A DNA stretch of 16,750 bases from Alcanivorax sp. (GCA_007135015.1 SLJS01000256.1:1-16750); one strand, 5' to 3'. Positions 1 through 7,315 are shown, counted from the first letter of the stretch. Notes: generated by a model from the letters alone, not told the origin. Translations and numbers: made by a program.

Positions 1-2794
1 CGGCTTCCACATTGACCTGGCCGGCGGCAATGCTGCCGCCATGCGTCTCCCGTACAGTGCCGGAAGCCAGATAGACCACGGGCACCAGAACCTCCCGGCC
101 GGCCACCTCGCGTTCCTCCATCCACACCATGTCCTCGGTGAGGGCATTGATCTGCTCCGGGGTGAGTGAAACCCCCACACTGAGCTCGAGTTCCTCGGCG
201 GCGTGGATGCCGTTTTCCACCAGTTCGGCATACCGCTGTTGCCGACTTTCGTACTCACCGCCGCGCAACTGCTCTTCCTCGCCGGCCAGCGCCCGCGCCA
301 CCAGGGTCATCTCGTGATAGTCGTCGCCCAGGCGAATCAGGTCGCCGCCTGGCTGCCAGCCCAGTCGCTCCAGCATATGGAGGTTATCGGTAAAGCCAAG
401 CAGGTCGGCGAGAAACGGATTGGTCTCCACCAGATAGCCATGCCCGGGGTCTTCGCTGTAGCGGAAGAGCCCGTGCTCACCGGGGGAAGCGAAGGCCATG
501 TCCTCGAACGGATCCAGACGGAAAACCGGGTCCTGTTCGTTGTCTTTTTCGCCGGAGCCCGTTTCCACTTCGTCCAGAAGAACGCCGTTCGAGAAGAGCT
601 CGCCGTCAAACCGGAAGGTTCCACCCGCCTCGATTCGGGCCTCGACCAGGGTTTCGTCGAAGGGGGATTCGTGCGTGTAAGCATCCTCGTGAGCTTTCGG
701 AATCGTTTTATAAGGAAGCAGCAGGCCCACGTAGGAATTGTAGTAGTAGAACGTAGTCGAGCAATAGACATCGCTGCTTGAACATGCGGGATCACCATAC
801 GCCGTGGAATAAGTGGCCTTTTTCTTGCTAAAAAAGCCATCACTTTCCTTGTCGCGCCAGGAAACATCACGACGCTTTTCCTCCTGAAGAGTGATCTCGT
901 GGTTCCGGTTGGCAAAATCATTCACCCGGGCGTCGAAATCCCCGGCAGTCTCGATCACTCCGGATTCATTGACCAGTTTCTCGCCGGAAACCCTCAGGTT
1001 CCCGCCCACGCGGATGCGACCCGGGTCTTCATGCTCCAGGTTCACCACCTCATCAACCGACTCCGTATAGCGCCAGGTGTCGCCCTTGCATCCGCTAACA
1101 TGGTTCCGGTGGAAACAATCCTCGTCCCTTTCAGTAGGATGGTGCTGCCGCTGCTCGACCCGGTTGATGTCATAGGAAGGCTCTTCCCGGAGTTCATTGC
1201 GTACTTCCCGGGCGGCGATCCGCAGGTCTCCGTCTTCCGTTGCGATCAGCCCGGAGCGGTTGTACAGGGTTTCGGCAAGCCCGTCTTCGTTCCCGCTCTG
1301 CTCCGCGCTGTCGTCCGATCCGGTTTCCACTTCATGGCCGGTGATTTCCATGCCGTGCAGGGACAGGATCTCGCCGGTATTGCGCAGGTGTTCCACGACC
1401 AGGCGGGCCTGGCCTCCGGAAAGCATCAGGGAGTTGTTGCGGTTTTCCAGTTCACCGGCGCTTACCCGAAAGGATTCCAGCCCCGCCAGATCCCCATCGT
1501 TGGTGAGCCACCGGACATCGAGCTCCATGTTTCCGACGGCGGCCAGGGTGCCCCGGTTTGCAAGGCTGTCGACGGCGCTGATCCGTGCATCGCCTTCGGT
1601 GAAGATCTCGCCGTCGCCGGTGAATTCGTCCACATCAATGTGCAGAGCCCCGGACGATTCACGGGAGCCGGCGTCCTCGCGGATCGTGACGATGCGTGCC
1701 TCGTCCGAGACGTGCAGTTCCCCGGCGTTCAGCACCGCCTCGCCGGCGCGGAGCACATCGTCTTCCATGTCGATACGGTCCGCATTGAGTTCCGCACGGC
1801 GGCCCGCCAGGGCAGCATGGCCCGCGGTGATTTCCCCGCCCTCGAGCACCAGATCCCGCGCCGCGGCCATGCCGCCGCTGTGGTGGATGCGGCCCTCGGC
1901 GGAGATTTCCAGGTCGCCGGTGCGCGCCACCACCGGGCCTTCCAGGCGCACGCCCAGGCCTGCCTCGGTGCCCACCAGCCGGATGCGGTCGCCATAGATC
2001 CCGCCCAGGGCACCGCTGCCGATGGCGAACTCCGGTGCCCCGCCTGTGTCTGTTTCGGTTGCCTCAAATTCCAGTGTGGCGTAGTCCACATCACCCCGGC
2101 CGGTGACCAGGTTCAGCTCCCGGGCATGGACCTCCGCATTGACCCGGATCGCCCGGGCCAGCACATCAAAGCGCGAGGTGTTGTCCGCGTTGATCCCCCA
2201 GCCCTCGAAGGTCACGGCGCCGTTGTCGATCCGGAATCCTTCCAGCGTTCCCGCACTGCCGATCTCCGGCACGCCCGCGGCAAGTGTGGCACGGTGGGTA
2301 TTGATAAAGCCGCAGCCATCGCACGAGATCCCGTAGGGATTGGCAACAACCACATCCGCCCGGCGGCCGGCAACTTCCAGGTAACCACCGAGCCGGGAGG
2401 GATCGGACGAGACCACCTCGTTGAGAATCAGATCGGCTTCGCCGCCGCGCAGGTTCGGGTTGCCGCGGATAAAGCCGCCCAGTTCCGAACGCGTGATGCC
2501 GGCACTGTTGTTGAGCACCAGACCACGCTCATCCACGTCGAAGCGCTCGTAGAGATTGCGGGAAAGCCCCTTCTCGTTGGCGCCGGCAATTTCCACAAGG
2601 GGCACGCCGTTGGGGGCCGCATCCACACGGGTTTCCCCGCCGGGCAATGCCGAAACGCCGGGCTCTTGCGCGGCGGCGAGCCGCCCGCCGCAGACCAGCT
2701 CGGAAAACAGCACCACGGCCAGGGCAGACAAAAGAACTACTGTGCGTCCTGCGGAAGGATAGGGTGAAAACGGAATCATTGTGCTTCCCTGCAT
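1..2794 (-). CDS. TpsA exoprotein of a two-partner secretion system (CdiA/FhaB-like filamentous hemagglutinin), C-terminus outside window
   Basis: I translated the minus strand from 2794 to the left edge by hand: 931 codons with no stop, so the gene is intact here and its C-terminus lies beyond base 1. Residues 1-42 are a signal peptide (hydrophobic 17-32, likely cleavage LAAA/QE). Residues about 50-300 are the TPS/hemagglutination domain with NPNL (112-115) and NPYGI (152-156), followed by a Cys pair (158, 161). A long beta-helical filament with weak repeats (GDLEI-, GGNLRV-type strands) follows. Residues about 794-930 (FLADLL..., RLGDDYHE, LTPEQINALTEDMVW, LVPVVYL) resemble, from memory, the block before the second repeat region of CdiA proteins. 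The family is exported by its TpsB partner and acts as an adhesin or contact-dependent toxin; which one cannot be told without the C-terminus. Start: GGGGAG lies 9 bases before ATG 2794; GTG 2800 and ATG 2779 are in-frame alternatives. Upstream partner: tpsB. Confidence 0.93.
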   Translation of the reverse strand, partial: MQGSTMIPFSPYPSAGRTVVLLSALAVVLFSELVCGGRLAAAQEPGVSALPGGETRVDAAPNGVPLVEIAGANEKGLSRNLYERFDVDERGLVLNNSAGITRSELGGFIRGNPNLRGGEADLILNEVVSSDPSRLGGYLEVAGRRADVVVANPYGISCDGCGFINTHRATLAAGVPEIGSAGTLEGFRIDNGAVTFEGWGINADNTSRFDVLARAIRVNAEVHARELNLVTGRGDVDYATLEFEATETDTGGAPEFAIGSGALGGIYGDRIRLVGTEAGLGVRLEGPVVARTGDLEISAEGRIHHSGGMAAARDLVLEGGEITAGHAALAGRRAELNADRIDMEDDVLRAGEAVLNAGELHVSDEARIVTIREDAGSRESSGALHIDVDEFTGDGEIFTEGDARISAVDSLANRGTLAAVGNMELDVRWLTNDGDLAGLESFRVSAGELENRNNSLMLSGGQARLVVEHLRNTGEILSLHGMEITGHEVETGSDDSAEQSGNEDGLAETLYNRSGLIATEDGDLRIAAREVRNELREEPSYDINRVEQRQHHPTERDEDCFHRNHVSGCKGDTWRYTESVDEVVNLEHEDPGRIRVGGNLRVSGEKLVNESGVIETAGDFDARVNDFANRNHEITLQEEKRRDVSWRDKESDGFFSKKKATYSTAYGDPACSSSDVYCSTTFYYYNSYVGLLLPYKTIPKAHEDAYTHESPFDETLVEARIEAGGTFRFDGELFSNGVLLDEVETGSGEKDNEQDPVFRLDPFEDMAFASPGEHGLFRYSEDPGHGYLVETNPFLADLLGFTDNLHMLERLGWQPGGDLIRLGDDYHEMTLVARALAGEEEQLRGGEYESRQQRYAELVENGIHAAEELELSVGVSLTPEQINALTEDMVWMEEREVAGREVLVPVVYLASGTVRETHGGSIAAGQVNVEA

Positions 2795-2947
2795 GTTCAC
2801 GATCTCCCCGGACAATCCTGTTGTCGTGGGTCGTTGTCTCCCTTTCGTTTGCCGCCAGTCCGTTTCTCTCTGTTGTTGTTGCGGCCTGGTGTTGTTGCAG
2901 TTGCTGCGGTCGCGTTCGTACCGCCCGAGGTATACGGAATCGGTGCA

Positions 2948-2975
2948 ATTATATCCATATTTTCCGAAGAGTGAA
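2948..2975 (-). promoter_or_regulatory. Predicted sigma-70 promoter for tpsA
   Basis: On the minus strand, TTCACT (2975-2970) and a perfect TATAAT (2953-2948) are separated by 16 bases. This lies in the tpsB-tpsA gap and would give a leader of roughly 145 bases before tpsA. The leader is rich in CAA/AACAAC triplets (2864-2911) and so probably unstructured. The -35 box lies inside the inverted repeat ATTTTCCG/CGGAAAAT (2959-2966 and 2982-2989), so repressor or activator control is plausible. Predicted by eye only. Confidence 0.5.
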
Positions 2976-3042
2976 GCCTCCCGGAAAATCCGGAAACTGG
3001 AAAAGTTGTTTCGGAAAATGAATTCTTGTCATGACCGGAAAG
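2959..3042. repeat. Cluster of CCGGAAA-type motifs upstream of tpsA
   Basis: On the plus strand the heptamer CCGGAAA or TCGGAAA occurs at 2981, 2990, 3011 and 3035, with an inverted copy (TTTTCCG) at 2960-2966. The copies at 2959-2966 and 2982-2989 form a perfect 8-base inverted repeat with a 15-base centre. Start-to-start spacings are 9, 21 and 24 bases, near helical periodicity. The cluster sits just upstream of, and partly over, the predicted tpsA -35 box, as expected for a regulator binding array. The cognate regulator is unknown. Confidence 0.45.
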
Positions 3043-3076
3043 TCAGTGACGCTCGTACCAGTAATCCGCAAGGTTT

Positions 3077-4756
3077 TCAGAACTGTAGTGCCAGTCTCCC
3101 GCGAAGAACCAGGTCACTGTCGGGCATCCGCGAAGAAAACGCCGCTATCGGATGAGCTGCTTCCAGTGTGAACTCGGTTCGACGGTAGGCCGCACCGATT
3201 CCCGCCACGGCGGATGCCATTCTGATATCGTCCGGTTCGTTGCTCTTGCCGGGAATTCTTCCGCCGTCCAGTGCGACAAAAGGGCGCCAGTGCAGTCCGG
3301 GAAAGGCCGATTCGAAACCATGACTGTATTCCACTGAGCCGTGAAACGCGGAGTTCGCCGTCACGGACATTCCTTCGAACCCCCGCACCGCACTGGCCGA
3401 AGCCAGTGAAATCTGCTGCAGGGGAAACAACCGGTCATTGCTGAACTGGGCCACCAGTGTGGTGGACAATTCACCGGGGAGAGCCGGCATGGGTCGGGAA
3501 AACTGCGTAAAAAGCCGCAGCCGGTTGCTGCGTTGCTCCGCGATTTCCAGGTCATCCGGCAACCTGGTCGCCGGCCCGCCGGCATATCCATGTTCCAGGG
3601 TCAGGCCGCCACCCCACTGGGAGAGCCTGCCATGATGGCGAAAATCAACACGCAGGCCGGCGGTGGTGAGCCGGTAGCTGCTGACCCGCACGGTTGCGTC
3701 CTGGAGACGGTTGCGTACATCGTTGTGACCGAGCAGCCCGGCCAGGGCCACCCGGGTATGGGCCGTGCGCCGGATCACCCGACCAAGCTCGGCCGTGGCC
3801 GTGCGCGTATGCCCTTCGGAATCGAAGTCCTGGAAGAAACCCGGAACCGTATTTTCGTATTCCTGGTGACGCGCACCCAGGCTGGTGAACCAGTGACCCA
3901 GCACCAGCTCATAGTCCAGTGAGGCGCCCTGGGCCCGGTCCGAGATTTCCCGGTCGAGATCACTGTTAACCGCCAGCGACAGCCGATCGGTCATGCCCAG
4001 GGGGCTTGCAACCTCGAACCCCGCCCGGGCAGTGCTGTGCAGCATGCCGTCATGCCGTTCGCTGTTGACGACCAGCGAGCCGCGGGTACGCCGCGGCCAT
4101 TCCCCCCGGCCCAGAATCACCGTCTCGCCCTGGCGCTCCCCGGGAAGCAGATCCAGCCTGGCATCCAGGCCCGGCACGCGCCCGAGGTTCTCGACAGCCT
4201 GTTCCAGATCCCGCAGGTTCAGAAGATGTCCGGTCCGGCCCGGCATGGCGCTTCGCACCAGACGGTCGGGCATCCCCTCACCGGAATGACCGCCGACACG
4301 GCCCGGCACGATCAGGAAGGAGATCTCTCCGTCGGAAATATCCTGCTCGGGAAGCAGCACGCGGCTGGTGACATAACCGTGCTCGATCAGACGCTCCGAC
4401 AGCCGCTGCTGCACGCGACGGATATCGCTGGTGCGCACGCATTCCGGGTCCGCGAAACGGGCCGCCTCACGCAGCCAGCCGGGAAAGGGAAGTGGGGCGT
4501 CGTCCGGCGATTGCAGTATGACATCATTGATGGGGAAACAGGGCCCGTCTGTGTCCTCCGACTCGGGCTCCGGAGTCTTGACGCCCCGCTCGGGCAGAAA
4601 GGATTCATCGAGGCGTTGCTGCTCGCGCAGACGCTCCTGCTGCTGCAAACGATCCCGTGTTTCCTGTTGTGGGGAGCGCTCGGCTGACAACGCTTCCGCG
4701 CAGGACAGAAGCATCCAGCACGCAACGAGTACGCGCGTACAACTGCATCCCTGCAT
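3077..4756 (-). CDS. TpsB outer-membrane transporter of the two-partner secretion system (FhaC/ShlB/CdiB family)
   Basis: The 559-residue protein has the usual family length. Residues 1-25 form a signal peptide (cleavage near ALSA/ERS). The Gln/Arg-rich stretch at 29-48 matches the N-terminal plug helix of FhaC-type transporters. POTRA 1 starts at about 72 (CFPINDVIL) with Cys 73 and Cys 106 placed for a disulfide. POTRA 2 covers about 145-215. A beta-barrel of about 340 residues then runs to a terminal Phe. The VRGF motif at 457-460 and FVALDGG at 493-499 are the family hallmarks. Established role: it recognises the TPS domain of its TpsA in the periplasm and threads it across the outer membrane without added energy. 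Here it lies immediately upstream of tpsA on the same strand. Start ATG 4756 follows AAGGGAAGGA. It is divergent from the unknown gene at 4907. Confidence 0.95.
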   Translation of the reverse strand: MQGCSCTRVLVACWMLLSCAEALSAERSPQQETRDRLQQQERLREQQRLDESFLPERGVKTPEPESEDTDGPCFPINDVILQSPDDAPLPFPGWLREAARFADPECVRTSDIRRVQQRLSERLIEHGYVTSRVLLPEQDISDGEISFLIVPGRVGGHSGEGMPDRLVRSAMPGRTGHLLNLRDLEQAVENLGRVPGLDARLDLLPGERQGETVILGRGEWPRRTRGSLVVNSERHDGMLHSTARAGFEVASPLGMTDRLSLAVNSDLDREISDRAQGASLDYELVLGHWFTSLGARHQEYENTVPGFFQDFDSEGHTRTATAELGRVIRRTAHTRVALAGLLGHNDVRNRLQDATVRVSSYRLTTAGLRVDFRHHGRLSQWGGGLTLEHGYAGGPATRLPDDLEIAEQRSNRLRLFTQFSRPMPALPGELSTTLVAQFSNDRLFPLQQISLASASAVRGFEGMSVTANSAFHGSVEYSHGFESAFPGLHWRPFVALDGGRIPGKSNEPDDIRMASAVAGIGAAYRRTEFTLEAAHPIAAFSSRMPDSDLVLRGRLALQF

Positions 4757-4771
4757 CGTTCCTTCCCTTTG

Positions 4772-4800
4772 TTGAGCCCTTTCGGGGCGCGCATTATAGT
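4772..4800 (+). promoter_or_regulatory. Predicted promoter for the 4907 gene, -10 shared with the tpsB promoter
   Basis: TTGAGC (4772-4777), a 17-base spacer and TATAGT (4795-4800) form a good sigma-70 promoter reading right. The predicted leader is about 100 bases. The same bases read on the minus strand give the tpsB -10 box, so the two start sites would compete or be co-controlled. Confidence 0.55.
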
Positions 4801-4820
4801 CATGCCGCTACGCACGAGAA
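4793..4820 (-). promoter_or_regulatory. Predicted promoter for tpsB
   Basis: A perfect TATAAT on the minus strand (4798-4793) lies 36 bases before the tpsB start. Its -35 is poor (TTCTCG at 16 bases spacing), so it may need an activator. The transcript would begin with a small GC-rich hairpin (GCCC/GGGC around 4775-4788). Overlap with the rightward TATAGT suggests a bidirectional promoter. Confidence 0.45.
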
Positions 4821-4857
4821 GGGTTATTTCGGGACAGTTCCATTCGGCCCGCGCATA

Positions 4858-4873
4858 CCACATGACTATGTGG
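4858..4873. promoter_or_regulatory. Short perfect palindrome in the leader of the 4907 gene, possible operator
   Basis: CCACAT-GACT-ATGTGG is a perfect 6-base inverted repeat with a 4-base centre. It lies downstream of the predicted rightward start site and upstream of the predicted tpsB -35, where a repressor could affect either gene. It could equally be a small RNA hairpin or chance. Confidence 0.3.
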
Positions 4874-4906
4874 AAACCGATTCATGGATGAAAAAGGGAC
4901 ATGGCA

Positions 4907-6148
4907 ATGAACCTTTCCACGACACGCCTTTTTTCCAGCAGATCGTGGCTCTGGGCCTTTCCGGTCTTTCTTCTCGTGCTCAGCACCGGGGTGTTTGGTG
5001 GCGAAATCGATCACTGCATTGAGGAATACCCGCAAGCGCCCGAGCTCTCGGACGCGGCCGCCAGACTCATGGATGCACTTTCCACGCCACCACCGGCTCC
5101 GGATGAACGCGCCGCCGCGCTGCGCCACGGTCTCGAACAGCTCGAGCGCAACGGAAGCACTGCCGAAAGACGAGTGCTGGGCAATCGGGCGCGGCTGATT
5201 CTTGGCGCGCTGGCACTCCAGCAGGGCGAGCTTGCCCACGCCCGCACATGGCTTGAGGAGATTGAGCTGGAAAGCTTCGCGGGCACCACCGCGGGACTGC
5301 TTCGTGCCGAGATTGCCCTGGCCGCCGGCAGGCCCGGGCAGGCGAGACAATGGTATCTGCGCATTGGTAAGCAGTTCGCGTTTCATCCGCAGGCGCTCGA
5401 AGGACTTGTGCGCACCGCGGACATGCTTGCCGGGGAAAAAGACGATGAAACTGCCCTGTCGCTCTACGAAACGGTGATCCAGCGCGCCGACCGGGCCGCC
5501 TCCCGACTTCAGGCGGCCTCGGACCTTTTCGACGCACAGGGCATCCGTGTTCTCGTGGAACCTCATGATGAACTGGAACCGGCTCTGCAGCGGGAGCTGG
5601 TACGAATCGGCCTGGGGCTGGAGGACGACATGCTGCACGCCGGCGTCGCCGCGCCACGGGCAAGACGACAACACCAGTGTCTGCTCGAACGCCACCGGGC
5701 GCTGCAACAGGAGCTCAGGGAACTGAATGCCCGGCAACAGGAACTCATCCTGGCGCGGGACCAACTCGAACGACGGATGGCCGGGCACCGGCAACGACTG
5801 ACCAAACTGGAAGCCCGCGTGGTACCCGGCGACACCTCCCAAGAGCAGAACCGGATCCGGCGTGACGTACGCCAGCTTCGCAACGCCCTGCACCGCAAGG
5901 ACGCCCGGCTTTCGTTTCTCGGGCGCAACAGCGAACGCATCACCGCCCTGCGCACCCATGTCGAGACCCGCTTCCTGAACCTGCTTGCTTCGGTATCCCT
6001 GCGCGCCGAGCGCACCGGAAAAACTCTGGAGAAAAGCTTCGAGACGGCCATTGACCAGAATAGCGCGGAGCTGCAACAGGTCGCCGCCGCAGCCTGGCAC
6101 GGGCGGGCGCGGGTGCTCGAACGGCAGTCCGGACTGCCCGGGCGCTGA
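4907..6148 (+). CDS. Secreted TPR-like/coiled-coil protein of unknown function, divergent from tpsBA
   Basis: I do not recognise this family. Numbering from ATG 4907 (413 residues), the first about 32 residues are a signal sequence or N-terminal anchor (Arg-containing start, hydrophobic WLWAFPVFLLVLSTGVFG), so the protein is probably periplasmic. Three TPR-like helical pairs lie at about 94-121 (LGALALQQGELAHARTWLEE), 129-157 and 161-194 (DETALSLYETVI). A charged coiled coil rich in Gln, Arg, Glu and Leu covers about 256-333, followed by a further helical tail. Only two Cys remain (37, 258). No catalytic motif is visible. Start choice: AAAAAGGG at 4891-4898 is 8 bases before ATG 4907 but only 2 bases before ATG 4901, which would add two residues. 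Its promoter overlaps that of tpsB, so a role linked to TPS export is a guess from context. A long open frame on the opposite strand (6157-4808) lacks recognisable features. Confidence 0.8.
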   Translation: MNLSTTRLFSSRSWLWAFPVFLLVLSTGVFGGEIDHCIEEYPQAPELSDAAARLMDALSTPPPAPDERAAALRHGLEQLERNGSTAERRVLGNRARLILGALALQQGELAHARTWLEEIELESFAGTTAGLLRAEIALAAGRPGQARQWYLRIGKQFAFHPQALEGLVRTADMLAGEKDDETALSLYETVIQRADRAASRLQAASDLFDAQGIRVLVEPHDELEPALQRELVRIGLGLEDDMLHAGVAAPRARRQHQCLLERHRALQQELRELNARQQELILARDQLERRMAGHRQRLTKLEARVVPGDTSQEQNRIRRDVRQLRNALHRKDARLSFLGRNSERITALRTHVETRFLNLLASVSLRAERTGKTLEKSFETAIDQNSAELQQVAAAAWHGRARVLERQSGLPGR

Positions 6149-6173
6149 ATGATGCAATAACGCCGCCGCCCTG

Positions 6174-6422
6174 CTAGCCCGGATACTTCACCAAACCACT
6201 CCCATAACCGAAGGTAAACGCGGTGATACAGGCTTTTCAGAGGCTTCCCGCCGGATAGTTGATTGATACGGTTACGTTTGCCATGCACTTCGCCTGGTCT
6301 GGCCGCCGTCAGGCGCACATGCTCCTTCAACCGCGGTCCCTGCTACGGCTTCAGTCGCGAGCACGCCTGACGGCGGCCAGACCAGGCGAAGCACATTGCA
6401 TTTGGTGAAGCATCCGGGCTAG
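6174..6422. mobile_element. MITE-like non-autonomous element, 249 bases, nested inverted repeats
   Basis: The 312 bases between 6148 and 6461 hold no convincing gene but this element. The ends are 22-base inverted repeats (6174-6195 and 6401-6422) with one mismatch; the outer part reads CTAGCCCGGAT. CTAG at both outermost ends is palindromic, so it could be a 4-base target duplication instead of repeat sequence. CTAG fits the YTAR target of some IS5-family elements (from memory). Inside lies a perfect 28-base inverted repeat. There is no transposase, although one minus-strand frame stays open through the element for about 50 codons. The family is not identified. Confidence 0.6.
6288..6391. 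repeat. Perfect 28-base inverted repeat with 48-base centre
   Basis: Arms at 6288-6315 and 6364-6391 are exact reverse complements, and TGCTC (6320-6324) with GAGCA (6359-6363) extends the stem past a four-base bulge. Transcribed, it would form a very stable stem-loop about 140 bases after the stop of the 4907 gene. It could therefore stop or stabilise that transcript, although no U-tract follows. It is internal to the MITE-like element. Confidence 0.75.
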
Positions 6423-6460
6423 GCTCCAAGGCACCGAGGCAACGCCGGCGAAGCAGAACA

Positions 6461-7315
6461 ATGGCCAAAGAACCCATCGATACTTCCTCGATCAGTTTCA
6501 CCGCGCTCTATACGGGCCACTGCTGGGCGGCCAACGGGCTTTCGGCGGAGCCGTTCCGGACCCGGCTGGGCGCCTTCTACTATCATTCGCTTTCGCCGTT
6601 CGAGGCGGTGGGCAAGAAGCTTTTCGGCGGCAACATCCGCACCTTCCTGTTGCAGCGTCATCATCTGATCGATCATCTGGTACGCAATGCCATCGAGCAG
6701 GAAGGCGTCACCCAGGTGCTGGAGATCGCCTGCGGGCTCACCCCCCGGGGCTACCGGTTTACCCGTGAGTATCCGCAGCTGGACTATCTGGAGGCGGATC
6801 TTCCGGACATGGCCGAGCGCAAGGAAAAGCTGCTCGCGGAACTGCCCGACCGCAGTGACCGGTTGCGGGTCATGCCCATCAATGCATTTGCCGAAGAGGG
6901 CGAGCTCTCAGTGGAGCATGTGGCAGGCACGCTGGATCCGGAAAAGCCCGTACTCGTGATTACCGAAGGGCTGGTCAACTACTTCGACCTGGAGACCATC
7001 AGCGGTTTCTGGAAGCATATGCGTTCGGTGCTGCAGCGCTTTCCGAAGGCCATTTACCTGACGGACAACTACCCGCTCTATCACGACCACCCCTTCTACC
7101 GGACCATGACGGTCCTGCGCCGCATGCTCGGCTCGGTTTCACGCAGCAGGGTGACCTTCCATTTCGGAAGCGATGACGAGGCAACGGAATACATGCAGGG
7201 CCTGGGCTACGACGCGGTGCGCGTGCACAACCCGCGCGACTACTATGACCGGCTGCCCATCCCCCACAGCCGCGGCAACCCCTTTGTCCGGATTATTGAA
7301 GCGCGGGTTGTATAG
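6461..7315 (+). CDS. Class I SAM-dependent methyltransferase, LCMT-like (leucine carboxyl methyltransferase superfamily)
   Basis: The 284-residue protein has a Rossmann methyltransferase core. Motif I is VLEIACGLTPRGYRF (86-100), the SAM-binding glycine loop. An acidic residue after strand 2 (YLEADLPDM, 109-117) should bind the ribose. VLVITEGLVNYFD (164-176) is the post-motif typical of the LCMT/PPM family of bacterial O-methyltransferases. The substrate is unknown; such bacterial members methylate carboxylates or small hydroxylated molecules. The N-terminal about 80 residues, with many aromatics (TALYTGHCW, FYYHSLSPF), probably form the substrate lid. There is no clear Shine-Dalgarno before ATG 6461. 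The gene starts 38 bases after the MITE-like element, which may have displaced or supplied its promoter. It converges on the PilZ-hydrolase gene with an 89-base gap. Confidence 0.85.
   Translation: MAKEPIDTSSISFTALYTGHCWAANGLSAEPFRTRLGAFYYHSLSPFEAVGKKLFGGNIRTFLLQRHHLIDHLVRNAIEQEGVTQVLEIACGLTPRGYRFTREYPQLDYLEADLPDMAERKEKLLAELPDRSDRLRVMPINAFAEEGELSVEHVAGTLDPEKPVLVITEGLVNYFDLETISGFWKHMRSVLQRFPKAIYLTDNYPLYHDHPFYRTMTVLRRMLGSVSRSRVTFHFGSDDEATEYMQGLGYDAVRVHNPRDYYDRLPIPHSRGNPFVRIIEARVV

Noticed and set aside
899..2767. 622-codon open frame on the plus strand opposite tpsA
   Set aside because: No recognisable domain or signal. The minus strand encodes a clear TPS exoprotein with NPNL and NPYGI motifs. 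GC-rich codon bias opens the opposite frame.
1..2794. Suspected frameshift or decay in tpsA, because no complete minus-strand frame ends inside the window
   Set aside because: Row-by-row translation showed a single uninterrupted frame to the edge. The gene is simply cut by the window.
2781..4756. tpsB and tpsA both begin with ATGCAGGGA
   Set aside because: A nine-base identity at two starts is too short to claim common control or duplication.
4884..4910. Eight-codon mini-frame (MDEKGTWQ) ending in an ATGA overlap with the 4907 start
   Set aside because: It has no ribosome site of its own and is short enough to be chance, though translational coupling cannot be excluded.
4808..6157. 449-codon open frame on the minus strand opposite the 4907 gene
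   Set aside because: The plus-strand product has a signal peptide, TPR-like repeats, a coiled coil and a ribosome site. The minus product has none of these.
6174..6422. Integron attC site
   Set aside because: No RYYYAAC/GTTRRRY core sites and no integrase or cassette array nearby.
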